In this document: positions 25,108 to 36,983 of the stretch, in pieces
How positions within the stretch are numbered: the first letter of the stretch is position 1
Layout: every line of letters begins with the position of its first letter
Origin: Penelope pileata
Taxonomy: Eukaryota; Chordata; Aves; Galliformes; Cracidae
DNA length: 64,000 bases
NCBI GenBank assembly: GCA_013396635.1
Contig: WBMW01005037.1
Location: 1,946,964 to 2,010,963, forward strand
Reading direction: 5' to 3'
Notes under the pieces: generated by a model
What the model was told of the DNA's origin: nothing
What the model saw: the letters and a program-made list of their open reading frames with translations, nothing else
The model's database searches: none
Made by a program: the position numbers and the translations under genes

Positions 25108-26009
25108 TTAGTCAAATGATGAAAAGGAAAAAAAAAAAACAACGAAGCTATTTATATGCAAAGAGGTCCAGCCTGCAGGCTACCGAAAATGATATGAAGC
25201 ACTCTGAGCAATCCTCTGCAGAGGGGCTGACCACAAACACCTGCCCTCCCTGGTACAGCCTGGGTGTGCCAGGAACTGTGTGCTGGGATCCTGCCCTGGG
25301 TTGTCCCCATGGAGACCCGGCCCTGGGATCACAATTGACGCAGGAAAAAGCATTTGCTGCCAGTGTTGGTTGTTCCTGGCTATGGAAACCGGGAACTACC
25401 TGAGCAAGTGCTTACTAGAAATCTTTACAGAGATTAGAGATTTACAGACAAGAGGGAAGATGGGATCAGCCACTAACAAAAGAAATATCCACCGGCTTAG
25501 GGAGATCAGCATCCAGCTGCTCTGTGCCTCAGGATTTCCAATTGCAAACTCCTCGAGGCAGCTTTAATCTCTTTTGTGTGTCTCTACAGCATGGAGGATG
25601 CTGGGGTCCTGCTCTCTGCTTTGGGTCTTTACACCCTGCAGCAGCACAAAAAGTGACTCATGGCTCTGCTGATCATCCTGCTCCTTCCACCCTGAGCTCT
25701 TGTTCTGCTTCCCTTGACTTCACTGAGCATACCAAGCCCTGCGACCTGCCTTTCCCCAAGGGCTTGGTCACAACCCATAGATGAAGGTGTCAAATACTCT
25801 ATTTTGATATTTGGGTTTCCGGGCTTCTTCGCTCTGTTCTCTGAGCTCGTATGTTGATTGTTCAGCCCCTGGGGCATTCACATCTTGCACAATCCAATTC
25901 ATGCAAGGGTGAGCGGTGGAAATGCTTTGCAAGACTTATGCAAGCACTGAGCAGAGCTGGCAGTTTGGTGCTGATGCATTGGTGAGATGCTGGGTATGGT
26001 TTTGGGGAA

Positions 26010-26048
26010 AGCCATAGAATCCAAAGAATCCCTTTGGGTTCTATGGCT
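26010..26048. other. 17-bp near-perfect hairpin
   Basis: The arm agccatagaatccaaag (26010-26026) pairs with ctttgggttctatggct (26032-26048) at 16 of 17 positions. The exception would be a G-U wobble in RNA. The loop is aatcc. A further GTTTT/AAAAC pairing at 25999-26003 and 26052-26056 extends the stem across an internal loop. The stem is short for a microRNA precursor. The catagaa/ttctatg words also resemble CR1 termini, so two CR1 scraps facing each other is an alternative origin. Confidence 0.65.
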
Positions 26049-29000
26049 GATAAAACAGGGAAACTGGCATTACAGCAGTGTGTGGGGCTGTTACCCACAC
26101 GCAGGGTGTTTTGAATATGGGGTACTCTGAAGTACGTAGGTATTCTGGTCTTGATTTCAGTGCCTGATGTGAAATGAGTTCTGCTTTCCCAGTACTCAAA
26201 AAATACATTATGTCAGCCCAGGGCAGGGCTGATCTCTGTGCAGAGGAGCAGTGCTGGGACAATAGCAGCTCTGACCACAGAGATCCAGGGCTCACCCTGC
26301 CCCATGCTCAGTGGGCAAGCACTGCATTTTGGCAGCTTCCCCAGCTGTCCCTAAGAGCTACTACTCTCCTTTCCCTTTTCAGAACAGATTTATTGCTAGG
26401 CCTCCCCACGATACCATTAGGTCCTTACCATCTTGTCCTTGAGCAACATCCCTGCGTGCGAGCGGTGATGCTGAACTGGGTGACCCAAGAACAAAGAAGT
26501 GCTGCAAACACTTCCCATGGAAAACGCTCGGAGGGAGGGGGGGACTTCATCTGGTTTGTGAATCTCAGACAAAACTCTCCATCCCACTTCAGCAGTTGGG
26601 ATGAGTGGTTGTAGATGAGTGCTCAGAGGGGGCCGCTGACCTCAGTGGATTTTGTGTCAGACCTCCCATTAGTACAGAGGAGAGCTTGAGATGAGTAAGC
26701 GTAGTATTTAATATTAGAATGACATTTTTCTAACTTTAAATCTCTCTTCAGGCAGAAGTACTGCTAAATCTGGGCAATTACCATATTGCTGGTATCAAAA
26801 ATAATGTCATTCCACTTTCAGATTCACTAGCAATGGGAGTGTGTCAGTGGTGGGCAGTGCTCTGTTTTATTCTTGTTCTTCCTGTCTGGTGTTCAGCAGG
26901 CGGCAATTTTTGAAATTTTTGGTGCAACAAAGACATCAGGCTGATTTCTTCTGTTGTTCCCTTCCAGTGATGTACGTGTAGTTACACTAAATTTGATTCC
27001 TCTTTTTAATGTATAAATTATATTGCTGTGTGGTGTCAACAGTCTTCAGTCATTTGAATTCTCAGAGCTTGGTTTGGATCTTCCAAGAAAGGAAATGAAA
27101 TGCTGACAAGCTTTGTTTAACCACTGCCTGCTAGTTTGAAGGAGTTTGAAGTCATTTTTATGTTGAGAAAGCCAAGGCCAAACACTTTTTTTCCCAAAAA
27201 ATACTTTGACTGTGCAATGTTCTGGCTGAAAATAATCCAAGAAAAAGTAATTTTTGGCTTTTTTATAGGTATGGTTTCATACTTGTGAACTCACATGCTT
27301 TAGGTACACTGTGACAACGGGATAGAAGTTAATTTTCTAGATGGCAATTAGAGATTAAAAAAATGAATCTAAGTTATAGAGTTCTGATAAACGATCCTAA
27401 CTCCTGATACAGAAATAAGGAGTTCCCCAGAACATCTAAAGGCCATGGGCTCTGTTAGGTTTTCTGCTCCCTTGTATCTTCTAGGAAAACTACGTCAATA
27501 TTTTTGACCTAACGTGCTCCACATAAAACAGATTTGAAAATTGCGTTCCAGCCTGCTGTTACCTCACAGACCGCATCAGCCCAGCTCCTCACAGACCGCC
27601 CTGCTCCTGCTCCTGCTCTGCTGCCGTACAATCCGGCTGGTGCCAATTCCCCCAAAAAGGGATTGCCTGTCAGTGCTTTCAAAGCAGCTTCACTATCTTC
27701 TTTGTGTTGCATTGCTGGAGTAAATTCAATGGTGAGGAGGATTTAGACCTCCAGGCCAGATGTGGGCCTGGAGCACTTGGCCTTTCCTGCCTTGCCCCAC
27801 GGCCCTGAAGAACCTGAGGTCCCCTCAGTGCTGGGTGTTCTCCTCTTACTTGGCAGAAAACCCTGAAGAGGGTACTTTAAAACACTGAAGAAACTGAATT
27901 AAAATGAGTGAAAAGCTGGTAACCAACCTGTGGTATGCTGATTGTTTGTGTCAAATGTGTAAAAATAACCTTTTTTTCAAGAGCTTTCCTTGCCTACCGT
28001 CACAGAGCAGCCAGTTTTATTCCACTGAGTTATCTTTTGTGTTCTGTAATACATCTGGGGAACCTCTCACGAACACTTTGTGTGAGCAAGCACTGCTCCA
28101 GGGGAAGCAGCAGGGGCAGGGCCAGGCCCAGCATTAGGGAGCACTGTTCAGAAGTCACCCTCCACTCAAGCTGATTGCAGAGAACAGGGTTCTTTCCCTG
28201 TACTCATTCCTCACAGGACCTTTGCGGGGGCTGTAGGCTGCAAGCAGGTCCTTAGCAAGGCAACTCAACAAGTCAGAAATGAAAACCACACCGTGCTGCT
28301 GCATGGGAGCAGGAATCCCTCAGAGGCAGTTTTCAGATTTCTGAGTGAATCTGTCCCCCAGCAGCCACCCTCTGACGCTGTAATGTCTCATACACGAGAG
28401 GACAGAGGGTACGAAGCAGGAGCTGTGCCCACAGCACGCACAGACAGCAAACCCCGCCGAATTCCAGCAGATGTTTTGGGTTGACAATGGGAACATTATA
28501 TGCCTGTTTATTCCTTTATTTCAGGAACAAGAACCATTTGGCAGCAATTTGTTCCCTGGCAGTGGGAGTGAGTTGCTGATCTGCTGGAGCACTGTGAGAT
28601 GAGAGCAGTGCCATCCTGCAGAGGTGCAGTTTGCAAAGCCAGCGGTGTGTGTGCTGGCAGAGGGCACGCACACCTGTGCATGCACCTTTCCCTGGGTCTG
28701 AGTGAGAATGTGATGTGTGCTGGTTCTGGGTTGCTGTTCTGTATGGAGCTGCATCTCTGAAAGAGGCTGCTTAGTGCAGAGTTGTGTTGCTCTGAGCGTT
28801 TTTCCACGAGCATCTCTCAACATGATCTGACATCATCTCATCAGCAGAGATTTTTATTTATCAGGTGGAAGCAGCAGGCCGTTGGGGGTAGCACAGCCAG
28901 AGTCCACCTGCCCACGTGCAGCCTGCTGTGCTTCGTGGCCATCCTGAGCTTTTCAGTGCCTTCTGCCCTGAGCCGTTTGCTGCAGCCACTGGAGGAGTTT

Positions 29001-29417
29001 GCAGCAGAGACCTTTGTGCGGATGCAGCGTTGAAGCATACTGGAGGTTTCTAAGGAAGTGATCATTTCAGGTTGGCCTCTCAACACCTCATAAAATTCCC
29101 GGACCATAGTATTCACTGTGTAGCTTCTTCCTGTCCTTGTTGGCAGTGACCAGCAGCCCTGCACACTGCTAGCGTGCTGCCCTCATGCTCTGGCCCTTTC
29201 CCTTTGGGTCTGGGTTCCTGTCCTTCATCTTGTCATTGCTGTTCTTTGTGGTTGAGGTACTGCTTTGGGATTTTGAGTCAGAGGAGCAAGGTTCCTCTGA
29301 CAAGGATTATCACTTCCTCTTGATCGCACAATGAGGATGTGTTTTCTTCTAAGAAATCCCCAAACCACAATGTGTCAAGATCCAGGGTGTTGCACGATCA
29401 AATGCAAATTATTCATG

Positions 29418-29438
29418 CCGTTCTATGATTCTATGAAA
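29418..29438 (+). mobile_element. CR1 3'-terminal scrap
   Basis: The words ccgttctatgattctatga match the terminal repeat at the 3' end of avian CR1. The preceding bases are not recognisable as CR1, so this is either a very short truncated insertion or an old decayed copy. Confidence 0.45.
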
Positions 29439-32400
29439 TTAATCCCAACCTGACATGGTGTTTATTTTAAGTGGCTGAAACACGACAGTTTTGTTTAGCT
29501 CATCGTTGCAGGGCACATAGTGAGTGCTTGGTGTCAGGAGACTTTGAGGCAGCCAACACTGAGTCCAAAGCGCTACAGCTCCACATCCCTGTGCACTGAT
29601 CTGCTCCAAACTCCCTTGTGCTACATCCGATTTGTGCTGAAGGGGTTAATGTTGCACCATCTGGCTTTGTGCTAGCTCAAATATTGTCTCTGTTGTTATA
29701 GCTAACATGAGACCAGAGTATACTCAATATAATATGCTTGGCTAATCCAACAGAAATGTGATTATGTGCCCATTCCTGCTCCAGATCGTATCTGCTCTAA
29801 TGGGTGATTTAGTAACGCACGAAATAGTGATGGTGGAGACATGGCTTGAGAGCCATCAGCAACCTGGACGTGATGATCTTTTTGCAGCGGGCAAGAGAGA
29901 CAATAGGAATGTCTAACTCTCATTAGATACTTAACTTTTAAACAAGTAATTAAGAGAGAGAAATCCCACTCTTAATGCAGAATGACATCCCAGGGAGTCA
30001 TCCGAGACAGAGAAACCAGGGTATTTAACTGTGTGTTTTGCATGCTGTAGTGACTTCTAGGTGCTAATCTGAGGTTAACCAAAAAAAGGAACAGCTGGAG
30101 TTCGATGGGAGTGTGCCAAATGGCCCATTTCAAGCAGCAAGTTCATTTAAGTGCTGTCTGGGAGGCTGTGCTGTTCCTGTGCTTGGCAGGAATCTCGAGA
30201 CTAATACCTAGGAGGATTAGAGAGCATCACTGAATGTTAAACAAGATCCAGGCTAAGCGGTGTGCACCAGTGAGCTTGTGCTCTGGAGGGCATTTGGGGA
30301 AGCTGCTACTTGCTGGTCTGGAAAAAAGTGGGCTTGTGTGGGAAATACTCTTCCCTCAGCCGAATCCTTCCTGAATTTGCTGTCTCTCATGCTCCCACCT
30401 GACAGTTTCCTCTCTCAGCCCAGCTCAGGGACTCATGTGCTCTCTGAGGACAGTGAATGTTGGAGGGGATGCCTGATAATCAGCACATTGTGGGTTGGTT
30501 TTGTCTGTGATGCATTTATCTCTTCTATTGTGCTCTTTTCATCCTTGTCGTATTTGGGTTAGGACAGGAATGGGCAGGAAGCCACCCCACCAAGATGGCA
30601 TTGAGCTGGAGAAAGTGTCTTAGCTCTGAGCTACGGAGCCTGTCCTGTGCTAGTCGAGAAAATGGCCCCGTGGTGTGTGGCTGTCCCCAGAAAGTCCACT
30701 TGCTACAGGAAAGAGTTGCTGGAAAGCAGTCTCTTCCCAAGAACAAATGAAACATTGGTTAATCTGGATGTTGACATTCAACACCTATGTCCACAGCATG
30801 TAAAGGCAGCGTGGAAGCTTTGTCCCATGCCAGATCTCCTCCTTTGCAGGAATTTGTAATGCCAGGGATTTCACACAGATTTCTTCCCCTGCTGCAGCAG
30901 AAACTGGGGATTTAAGGTTTTATTTGATCTTGAAATTTCAGTCTATTTGATCCATTTGAAAGGCAAATGGCATGAAGAGCCCATGAAGGAATGGTTCTTC
31001 CACAGCAAGGGTTTATGTGAAACCTGCTGACAACATTTCTCTAGGTTGGTTTTTTGTGGTTTTAGTGGTAAGAGGGGCAGTGGTCTGAGTTACGGTATGA
31101 GTAGTTCTGGCTGCAAGCACGACTGTGTTTCTGCAATTGCTGTGCTAGAATAAAGCCAAAAATGGATTGCCGATACTCTGCAAGAGGAGAGCAGCCTGGT
31201 GTAGTACATGAATTGATCAGTCAAGGGAAAAAAAAGCCAGATGGAGATATCTCAACAAAAAGCCTGTTCCAGCAGCAGTGCAACAGCAAAGCCTGTGGAA
31301 AACCATATAGAAGCCTTGCTACAATGACTGCTGCCCTCTGTTTATGAAGAGGATGCAATAATTACATATAATATTAATACGCCATCTACACCTCATTTTG
31401 CTGATGCCAAATCCATCTGCTTGTGGCATGGCTTCCACAGAGTTTCATGGTATCATTTCCTCGTTTTGTTTTTACCTTCGTAGTGATCTAACCAGGAAGA
31501 TTTTTTTTTTAAAAAAAAAAGTTCCTGTAAGCTGTGGTGGGTGTTGGCATTATGATATTGTATTTATCCTATGCTTAGCATCCTTGCATTGTGTAGCACA
31601 GGATGTTGCATTTTTTTTCATTTTTATTGCTCCTATCTTTAGAAGCAGCAAATAATTGTGTTTCATTTTCACAATTTGGTCTGTGGTCTTTTTGGTCATC
31701 TCATATAGGATTTGCCTGAATCTGCATCTTTTGCATGGAAGCAAAGAAGGAATATATATAGGAACTAAGCAGTAATCACTGGAGAAAGCTGACTCATGGC
31801 TCATGCAGAAACATTATCCTGAATATACTTCCTGAAATGTCCTTAAGAATGAAAATGTTGGAAAATAATGCTGTGCTATGTGTAGGGGTAGGTGATGCAG
31901 TGGTGCTGCAACGGGGAAACCTTCCCATCATTGATCAAACTTACAGGAAGGAAAAAGACATTAAAGCAAGAGTGACATTAGGGAGAGGGAGTTGGGCATT
32001 ACAGCATAAAAGAACCCTTTGTCTGGCTAATCTTTGCTGCAGCAGAATATTGTTGCCTGGTTAAATCTGCTCTGTGTATTGGCACTGCAAGTTTTTAAAG
32101 ATGGGCTCAGGCAGCTGCAGCCAATTGCGTTTGCACAGATAAGCTGGAACAAATAAGTAAGCTCAGAAAATCTGGCTAGGTTTATCTTCAAAGCATTTTC
32201 AAGCAGCTAATTGAAAATTATCCAAGCCACTTTCCTGATTTTTTTGCATATTACTGCATTAATTTGCCAGCGAGTGGAAGAGTGCTTGGAAAACATACAA
32301 AGGGTTTCGTGAGTGCTAAGCTTTGCTGTTTGGGCATTATTTAATTATAAATGTGGCCTTGTTCATGTGATAATTTAAAGCCAGCTTCTGCTGCTGTGTT

Positions 32401-32778
32401 CTGTGCTTCAGCTCCCAGTGGGACTGATTGCATAAGAACACCTCTGGTGCACCTGCAGCACTGATGGTCAGCACAGCGTTAGGTATCCGTGAGCTGGCTG
32501 CACTTTGGGTGTGTTTCTCATTCCTGAAAGCTTTGTGTGTGTGCAGGATGCTGCTGTTCCTATTGGAATTGCTCATGAAAGGCTCCTCCAGGCAATAGCA
32601 GCCTCCCCCGTATTGCTGAACCAAAGGGACACTTTGTAAAAGCGTGCAACAAAAGGAGGTCCTCACTTCCCTGGGGAGCTGAGTCGAGTTCTCCAGCTGC
32701 CAGGACAGCAGTGCACGGTGTTGCACACCCAGGGAACAGCCTGGTCCCTGCGTGCCTGCTTTATCTCCCTCTCAGCTG

Positions 32779-32822
32779 GAGCAGTGCTCTCAGGACTGTG
32801 AAGCAGTGTTCTCAGGACTGCA
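32779..32822. repeat. Two-copy tandem duplication, about 22 bp
   Basis: Two adjacent units read approximately gagcagtgctctcaggactg and aagcagtgttctcaggactg, differing at two or three positions. It is a small, slightly diverged local duplication in the presumed first intron. Confidence 0.7.
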
Positions 32823-35800
32823 GTGTGGGTCGGTCTCACTTCTGGGAGGCTTTCCCCTGGTAAACCGGTGAGTGGATTACGCTTGATACATATGGCGTGT
32901 GTCAGCTGCAGCAGAGGTAATACTGATAATCCTCCAAGCCAAGCCCAAGAAAAAATTCAGTGTATTGAAAAGTGAAATTAAGGATACAAACCCAATGAGT
33001 TTGTCCCTGGCTGGGGTACAGATGAGCCTGGCTCCTGGATCTGGGTGGTGGTCTGTGCAGGTGGGGCAGGCTCACCTGCAGGTGAGGGGCATTGCGTGGG
33101 GCTGCTCCCCACTGCTTTGCAGTAGGTTTTCTGATCTTTTTTTTCCCTTTCCTTAGCAAATGGATTGCCATAGGATTGAAGAAATTATGAAATCTTCCCA
33201 TAAACTGTGCTTGGCTATGGAAAGCAGGAATTATGAATACGTGTTATTTGCCACAATAATACCCTATGAAGGTCCAAAATCATAGAGTGAAAGGGAAGAT
33301 TAACTACTATTGGGCGTGCTTCAGCAAATAGGATTATTTCGCATGCCAGCTAGGAGTTAATTTGGAACGTTAACCACAGGCCTCAGCAGAGACAAAACAC
33401 ATTTTTAATTGGTCCTGTGACTTTTTAAATGATCACCTGATGGAAAGGTCCTAAGTTTTGCTATATTTAATGCTAAGTATTGGGAAGGGGGGAATCTGTA
33501 TGAATTTCATGATGAAATGCAAACCATATGCTTTCATTGCCTTGGTACCTCTGTTGTGTTGATTTGGTAATGTTGGAACCAACTGTACATATTTAAAAAC
33601 AAAAAAAGTGTTAAACTCTTGCAGCAAAATGAGCAAATCTATAGCTTTGAGATAATAGCATTGGGGCTGGTTCAAAGCAAGCAAGAAGTCACCAGATGAG
33701 TCATAAAACCAGAGATGAACAAGCAGCAATAAATGCATGGCTCAGATGAATAACAATGATTAGGAAGTGCAAAAAGTTGAGTTTTTTGTGTATTTTTTTT
33801 CCCTAAAGATTATATTTTGTCCTAAAGTGGCATTTGGCCCACGTGGAAGCTAATCTTCCCAGTGAATGTGTCAGTTACAGTTTGGAGACGCTTGGAGAGA
33901 TACCAAGCAGCGTGGTGGACACAGTGTGCAGCATCGGGCTGCGTGCCCGGAGCATCATGGTGCAGCCCATCTGCGTTGGTCCAGCTGGAGAGGGCCGGGA
34001 TGGGGGCTTGGGGCAGAGCATGAGGCTTCTGGGCATGGGGGAGGCATCTGCTGCTCTGGGGAGAGATATGTTGCTTTCTTGAAAATTCTTCATCCCGTGT
34101 TTACTGGTAACTAAATAGGATTAAAAGTAACAAAAGTCGAAAGGGAGGATGCGGCAGTCTCTTGGATGCAGTGGCCAGAGTCCTGCTACTTTAATGATGG
34201 GAAAACTTTAATGCTAAGCTCTAATCTCTTCCTGGCTCATGAAATATGTACTGATGGAGACATCCTAGTGCTGATAGAAGCAGTACGAGCACTTCCCCCT
34301 CGTGATCCCTGTTGGGAGCTCTTGGCTCTCCATCGCGCAAGCTAACAAAATGAGATGGGCTTTTTATCTCCTGAAATCAGCGCTAGCAAAATCAGTGCCC
34401 AGCTAAGTAGTCTTCTTTATGAATGTAGTCAAACATGATGTCAAATGTGTGTGATGTGCAGCTGCAGTCGGCCGCTGCCTTGCAGAGCCTCTGTTGATTT
34501 ACATCTTGGTAACACAACCAGTTCTGCTCCTTAAAGCCTGATCCAACAGCTAGTCATCACTTCTGGTTTTAATAAAGTTAGAGTGCTAAAGCACTCTTAT
34601 TTATGGTTTGCAATATTGCATACAAGATGAGAAAAATAGATTTAGAGCTGCAAGACTTGTAAGGACACTGGAGGGACAAAAAAGTGAAAAATTATGGTCT
34701 TACATCCAAGCTGTTATCTTTTTATGTCAACACATTACCGTAGTCTGTCTCTGCAGCAGAACTTGAAAGTCTGCAGATAGTTTTTGCATTTACACGTGTT
34801 AGCAGCAGCTTGCAGGTTTCTGTGCTGGCAGCACCCACAAACAGCTCTGGACACAGCACTGACCCTTTGGCTGTGAGACTTGCACTGCCTCTGTGTTACA
34901 ATCTACAAAAATCTGAACCCCAAACAGGATCATTAAGATTACAGAGTTATTTGCAAATGAAAGGTCTCATGTACTGCTGGGTGAATCTCATTTTCTTAAC
35001 TTATCTTAAGGACCAGCGCTGTTGTAGCACTGTTGACATGCATTTATATGGGATGTATCCTCCAGCCTTCTGAGATGGAAGCAAAGGCCATGATGGTCTT
35101 CTAAGAATCAAATTCTGCAAGTCCACCTGCCCCGGTGCCTTCAGGAACCACTGGTAGAGTGAATATTACTGATTACAGCAATATTCCTGCACCATTCCCA
35201 GGTTACAGCAATCCGAACATGGCTCATTTTATTGGGGAAACAGCCTCCCATTTTCTCCCATTCCTTTTGATGAAGCTGATCACAGTCTGAAGAGGAACAT
35301 TTTTATTGGAGTCTCTTGAACAAATATTGGGAAATGCTGGCTGCTGTGATAATATTCTGTGATAAAGCAGTTCTTGTCTGGTATTTAAGAATTTAAGAAA
35401 AGCATTCAAAGGAAAACTTTATTGCTTACTTCAATGCATTTAACAAAAAATACTTTGGTTTTTTTGCTACGTGTTGAGGTGCTGAGATGCTAGGACAGCA
35501 CAGGAACTGGTTGCAAGAAGGCAGTCTGCATCAGTAATCGGGTTAGCATCAGCTGCCTGTGCCCTCCAGCTTGCTCTGCAGTGGCACGTACTCTAATTAG
35601 TTATAGAAAGGATTTTACTGAATAGTTTTAAACAGATCTGAGGGCCTGGAATAAAATCAATCCAACTGTGGAAACTTCTCAGGATAATTATATACTGTTA
35701 TTAGCATAGTGTGAAAGAGAGACCGAAGGACTTTTAACAGTGGGAAACTTGTAGCTTTCCATCCAGTACTCTGCAGGAGAAAGGGAAGAAGAGAGGCTGT

Positions 35801-36071
35801 GCCTAGCGGGGAAGGGCCCAGCATCAACCTGTGATCTCTTTTTTCTTAGGGAGAATGGATGAGGGGCTTCAACGGGTGGGGAGACTGCTTTAGTGTTGTT
35901 TTTTTTAATGCTCTTGAATATAGTTTTCTTTTCTGTAGTGTTAATGGTACCCCATCCTGCACAGTGAAACGCAGGCGCTCGTTAAGAAAAAGTATTCTAC
36001 AAAAGGAAAAATAATTCTGCATTTTGGTATGGTTTTATATAAAAGCGTATGTAAAACTTCTCTATTCACAG

Positions 36072-36199
36072 ATTGCTCCTGGCTCAAGCCTTCTCCCTCT
36101 GATGCATGTGCCAAAAATCGCAGCCCCCCAGTAGGCATTGCCCCACAGAGCTGCCCCAAGCGCAGCCGCCGACGCTGGACCCGCTGTGCCGCGCCGTTC
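36072..36199 (+). other. SLCO4A1 exon 2, 5' UTR part with upstream ATGs
   Basis: The exon opens after the acceptor tctattcacag. Two ATGs precede the chosen start in other frames. The one at 36102 gives a ten-codon uORF ending at 36134. The one at 36106 opens a 101-codon frame running to 36411, which overlaps the main start. Both have weak Kozak contexts. The main frame is itself open all the way back to the acceptor but has no ATG, so an N-terminal extension is possible only if exon 1 supplies a start. Confidence 0.65.
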
Positions 36200-36983
36200 A
36201 TGGCAAAGCCCCACCACCTAATGGGAGAGAATGGCTTCCACTTCTCCCAGCCACTCGTCTTCCCCATCCCATCCCCTGTGGAAGAGGGCAGCCCGGCTTC
36301 CGATGCAGCAAGCAGCACGCCGCTGAGCAATGGCACAGCCAGCCCCGGCGAGGCCTGCGGCCTGCCCCTCTGCGAGGCCGGGCGGCACGCCCACTATGGC
36401 GAAGGCATTAAATACGTCTCGACCGAGCAGGAGGAGCTGGCGTGTGGCTGGGGGGGCTTCACCCCCAGCTGCTTGCAGCTCTTCAATACCCCCAAGGGCG
36501 TTTTGTTCTTCCTCTGCGTGGCTTCCTTCCTGCAAGGCATGACGGTGAATGGCTTCATCAACACGGTCATCACCTCCATCGAGCGCCGCTTCGACCTCCG
36601 CAGCTACCAGAGCGGGCTGATCGCCAGCTCCTACGACATCGCGGCCTGCCTCTGCCTCACCTTCGTCAGCTATTTCGGGGGGAACGGCCACAAGCCACGC
36701 TGGCTGGGCTGGGGCGTGCTGGTGATGGGCTTGGGCTCCCTGCTCTTCGCCTTGCCCCACTTCACCACAGGCCGCTACGAGGTGCGCTCCTCGGCTGAGG
36801 TGGGCGTCTGTGCAGCCAACCAGAGCCTGCCCTGCGCCGCGGCCGCCTCCGGCCTCTCCGGCTACAGGTTCGTCTTCATGCTGGGGCAGTTCCTGCACGG
36901 GATGGGAGCCACGCCGCTCTACACGCTCGGCGTCACCTATTTAGATGAAAACGTCAAGACTAACTACTCCCCTGTGTACATTG
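36200..36983 (+). CDS. SLCO4A1: SLCO4A1 exon 2 (first coding exon)
   Basis: It encodes residues 1-261 plus one base and ends at ttg|gtgagt. It carries the variable cytoplasmic N-terminus, then TM1 (about 99-120, with FLQGMTVNGFINTVITS), TM2 (about 138-158, SYDIAACLCLTFVSYFG), TM3 (about 166-186) and TM4 (about 223-247, FMLGQFLHGMGATPLYTLGV). An Asn-Gln-Ser sequon lies at 207-209 in the second extracellular loop. The exon is strikingly CpG-rich and forms an intragenic CpG island. That explains the long open frame on the opposite strand. Confidence 0.96.

Larger units (their letters stand above)
24296..36071 (+). other. Probable SLCO4A1 intron 1
   Basis: About 11.8 kb separates the candidate exon 1 donor from the exon 2 acceptor, which reads ctctattcacag|attgctcc. 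No coding exon is recognisable inside it. It contains a G-quadruplex motif at 25088-25107, a 17-bp hairpin at 26010-26048, a CR1 3'-end scrap at about 29418-29438 and a small tandem duplication at 32779-32822. First introns of this length are common in bird genes and often hold enhancers. Confidence 0.45.

Noticed and set aside
36218..36898. A 226-codon antisense frame opposite SLCO4A1 exon 2
   Set aside because: It is the shadow of a GC-rich coding exon, where third-position G/C suppresses antisense stops. It has no independent similarity.
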